A model generated the notes under the pieces. It was not told the DNA's origin. It made no database searches and saw only the letters and a list, made by a program, of their open reading frames with translations. This document shows, one piece after another, positions 62,582-64,000 of a stretch of 64,000 bases of DNA. The stretch is from Cedecea sp000277545 (GTDB lineage Bacteria; Pseudomonadota; Gammaproteobacteria; Enterobacterales; Enterobacteriaceae): assembly GCA_050847315.1 (NCBI GenBank), contig CP193791.1, one strand, 5' to 3'. The position numbers were made by a program, and so were the translations under genes. The first letter of the stretch is position 1; the number at the start of each line of letters is the position of its first letter.

Positions 62582-64000
62582 TCAGGAATACTTTTTCGTC
62601 CGGCGCGTCGGGGCAGTATTCGCCGGATCGTCCGGCCAGACGTGCTTCGGGTAACGTCCCTTCATCTCTTTTTGCACTTCGCGCCAGGCCCCGTTCCAGA
62701 ACGCCGTTAAATCACGGGTGATCTGCAACGGCCGCTGCGCCGGAGATAATAGCTCAAGCACCAGCGGAACGCGCCCCTCGGCGATGCAAGGCGTCTGTGC
62801 TTCACCAAACATTTCCTGAATACGCACCGCCAGTACCGGCGGATTTTCGCTGTCATAGCGAATCGCAATCTGGCTTCCGGTCGGCACAGTGTAATGAGTT
62901 GGCAGGGCACTATCCAGCCGTTGACGCATTGGCCAGTCAAGCAAGTTGCCCAGCGCCCGGCTAAGGTCGATATTTTTCAACGCACGTAGCGAATGCACGC
63001 CGCGCATTTCCGGCAGCAGCCAGTCTTCGAGCTTTGCCAGCAGGGAGTCATCGTCCACCGCAGGCCATTTCTGCTCCGGCAGCCAGCGAGCCGCGCAGCT
63101 CAGGCGCAACCGCAGCTGCTGGGCTGGAACGGACCACTCCAGCAGGCCCAGCCCGCGTTCACGAATGCCGTTTAAAATCGCCTGCTGCATTTCCTCTTCG
63201 GAAGGCTTCGCTAGCAGCTGAGTTTTCACCACTAATTTGCCGATCTGACGCCGCCGCCAGGCTTTTAACGCCCCCCGCTCTTCATCCCACTCCACCGAAT
63301 CACTTTCCGTCAGCAGATGCGGGATACGAACGACAAGCTCTTCAACATCCAGCGGCAGCGCCAGCAGGATGCGGGCATCCGGCGACTGGCTGCCCTGCAG
63401 CAAAAGCGGCGCTATCATCCATTCATGCCGCGTCATGGCGTCATCCTGCTCCAGCATCGCACCCATGCCGTTGGCTAACTGATAGCGACCTTCTGCCCCG
63501 CGCCGCCGGGCGATACGGTCGCTAAACCCGCTTGCCAACAGCGGCATGGCTAGCGAGATATCCGGCTCCCCGCTTCGGGCATTTATTCTTTTCAGCAGCT
63601 GAGCGGCGCGCTGCCGCCAGTTACCGTTCCTGCTGTCGAAAAGTGACCGCAAATCGCCGCCGCCCTGAGTACGCGGCGGTTCCTCCAGGATTGCCGCCAG
63701 CCACGCGGCTGTGGCCTGCTCATCCGGCGTTTTGGCCGTCACCAGCATTGAGGCAAGACGCGGATCGTTACCCATTTTCGCCATTTTTTGCCCTTCTGCC
63801 GTCAGGCGTTGCTGCTCGTCAACGGCCCCTAGCTGACGTAGCAGACGTTGAGCTGCCGCCAGGTTGACCTCCGGCGGCGCATCAAGCCAGGTTAGCTGGC
63901 GCACGTCCTGGCTGCCCCATTGCAATAGCTCCAGCAACAGGCCGGATAAATCGCTTTGTAAGATTTCCGGTTCGCTCTGGGCCGCCGCACGTTCGGCCTG
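62582..64000 (-). CDS. hrpB: ATP-dependent RNA helicase-like HrpB, C-terminal part (cut by window edge)
   Basis: The last 472 residues of a DEAH-box helicase-like protein; the frame is open to the right edge. The fragment starts QAERAAAQSEPEILQSDLSGLLLELLQWG, the end of the helicase core, followed by the HA2-like region (EQQRLTAEGQKMAKMGNDPRL) and the HrpB-specific C-terminal domain ending RYPKHVWPDDPANTAPTRRTKKYS, nearly identical to E. coli. The cellular role of HrpB is not established. It is convergent in order but same-strand with mrcB, 150 bases apart (62432-62581), where I see no clear terminator. Confidence 0.93.
   Translation of the reverse strand, partial: QAERAAAQSEPEILQSDLSGLLLELLQWGSQDVRQLTWLDAPPEVNLAAAQRLLRQLGAVDEQQRLTAEGQKMAKMGNDPRLASMLVTAKTPDEQATAAWLAAILEEPPRTQGGGDLRSLFDSRNGNWRQRAAQLLKRINARSGEPDISLAMPLLASGFSDRIARRRGAEGRYQLANGMGAMLEQDDAMTRHEWMIAPLLLQGSQSPDARILLALPLDVEELVVRIPHLLTESDSVEWDEERGALKAWRRRQIGKLVVKTQLLAKPSEEEMQQAILNGIRERGLGLLEWSVPAQQLRLRLSCAARWLPEQKWPAVDDDSLLAKLEDWLLPEMRGVHSLRALKNIDLSRALGNLLDWPMRQRLDSALPTHYTVPTGSQIAIRYDSENPPVLAVRIQEMFGEAQTPCIAEGRVPLVLELLSPAQRPLQITRDLTAFWNGAWREVQKEMKGRYPKHVWPDDPANTAPTRRTKKYS

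Overview
The window is a contiguous stretch of enterobacterial core chromosome. Nearly every protein is close in length and sequence to an Escherichia coli K-12 protein, and gene order follows the K-12 segment from yafC through rrnH to hrpB, in the inverted orientation. It is not E. coli: yaeF, cdaR and yaeI are missing from their K-12 positions, the rRNA spacer tRNA differs, and a small c-type cytochrome gene sits behind tilS. Family Enterobacteriaceae (Enterobacter/Cedecea/Klebsiella-like) is well supported; I cannot name the genus. I see no prophage, insertion sequence, integron, CRISPR array or toxin cassette.

Region by region. 1-1113: the 3' end of yafC and convergent dkgB. 1251-6828: a complete rRNA operon on the minus strand (16S, tRNA-Glu, 23S, 5S, tRNA-Asp, terminator) with tandem P1/P2 promoters, a Fis site at the canonical distance and boxA elements. 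6842-13165: gmhB (heptose synthesis), the methionine transporter metNIQ under a MetJ-type operator, rcsF (envelope stress), trmO (tRNA methylation) and proS. 13216-17671: nlpE, arfB, yaeQ, the yaeP-rof pair with a foldable leader, the cytochrome c gene coupled to tilS, and yaeR. 17729-39536: a long minus-strand block running, in transcription order, rpsB-tsf, pyrH, frr, dxr, uppS-cdsA-rseP-bamA-skp-lpxD-fabZ-lpxA-lpxB-rnhB-dnaE-accA, ldcC. It joins translation factors, isoprenoid carrier and phospholipid synthesis, outer-membrane protein assembly, lipid A synthesis, replication and fatty acid synthesis.

39851-44804 (plus strand): map, glnD, dapD, yaeH. 44863-47965: degP (with sigma-E and Cpx-like sites) and dgt. 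48060-50194: mtnN, btuF, yadS. 50244-53551: erpA, clcA, hemL. 53557-53658: an inverted repeat. 53659-59617: the ferric hydroxamate system fhuA-fhuC-fhuD-fhuB behind a Fur-like box. 59873-64000: mrcB and the 3' part of hrpB, cut by the window edge.

No obviously undescribed multi-gene system is visible. The two items most worth a second look are the tilS-coupled cytochrome c and the structured leader ahead of yaeP-rof, where rof encodes a Rho inhibitor. Statements about K-12 and about protein families are from general knowledge; no database search was run.
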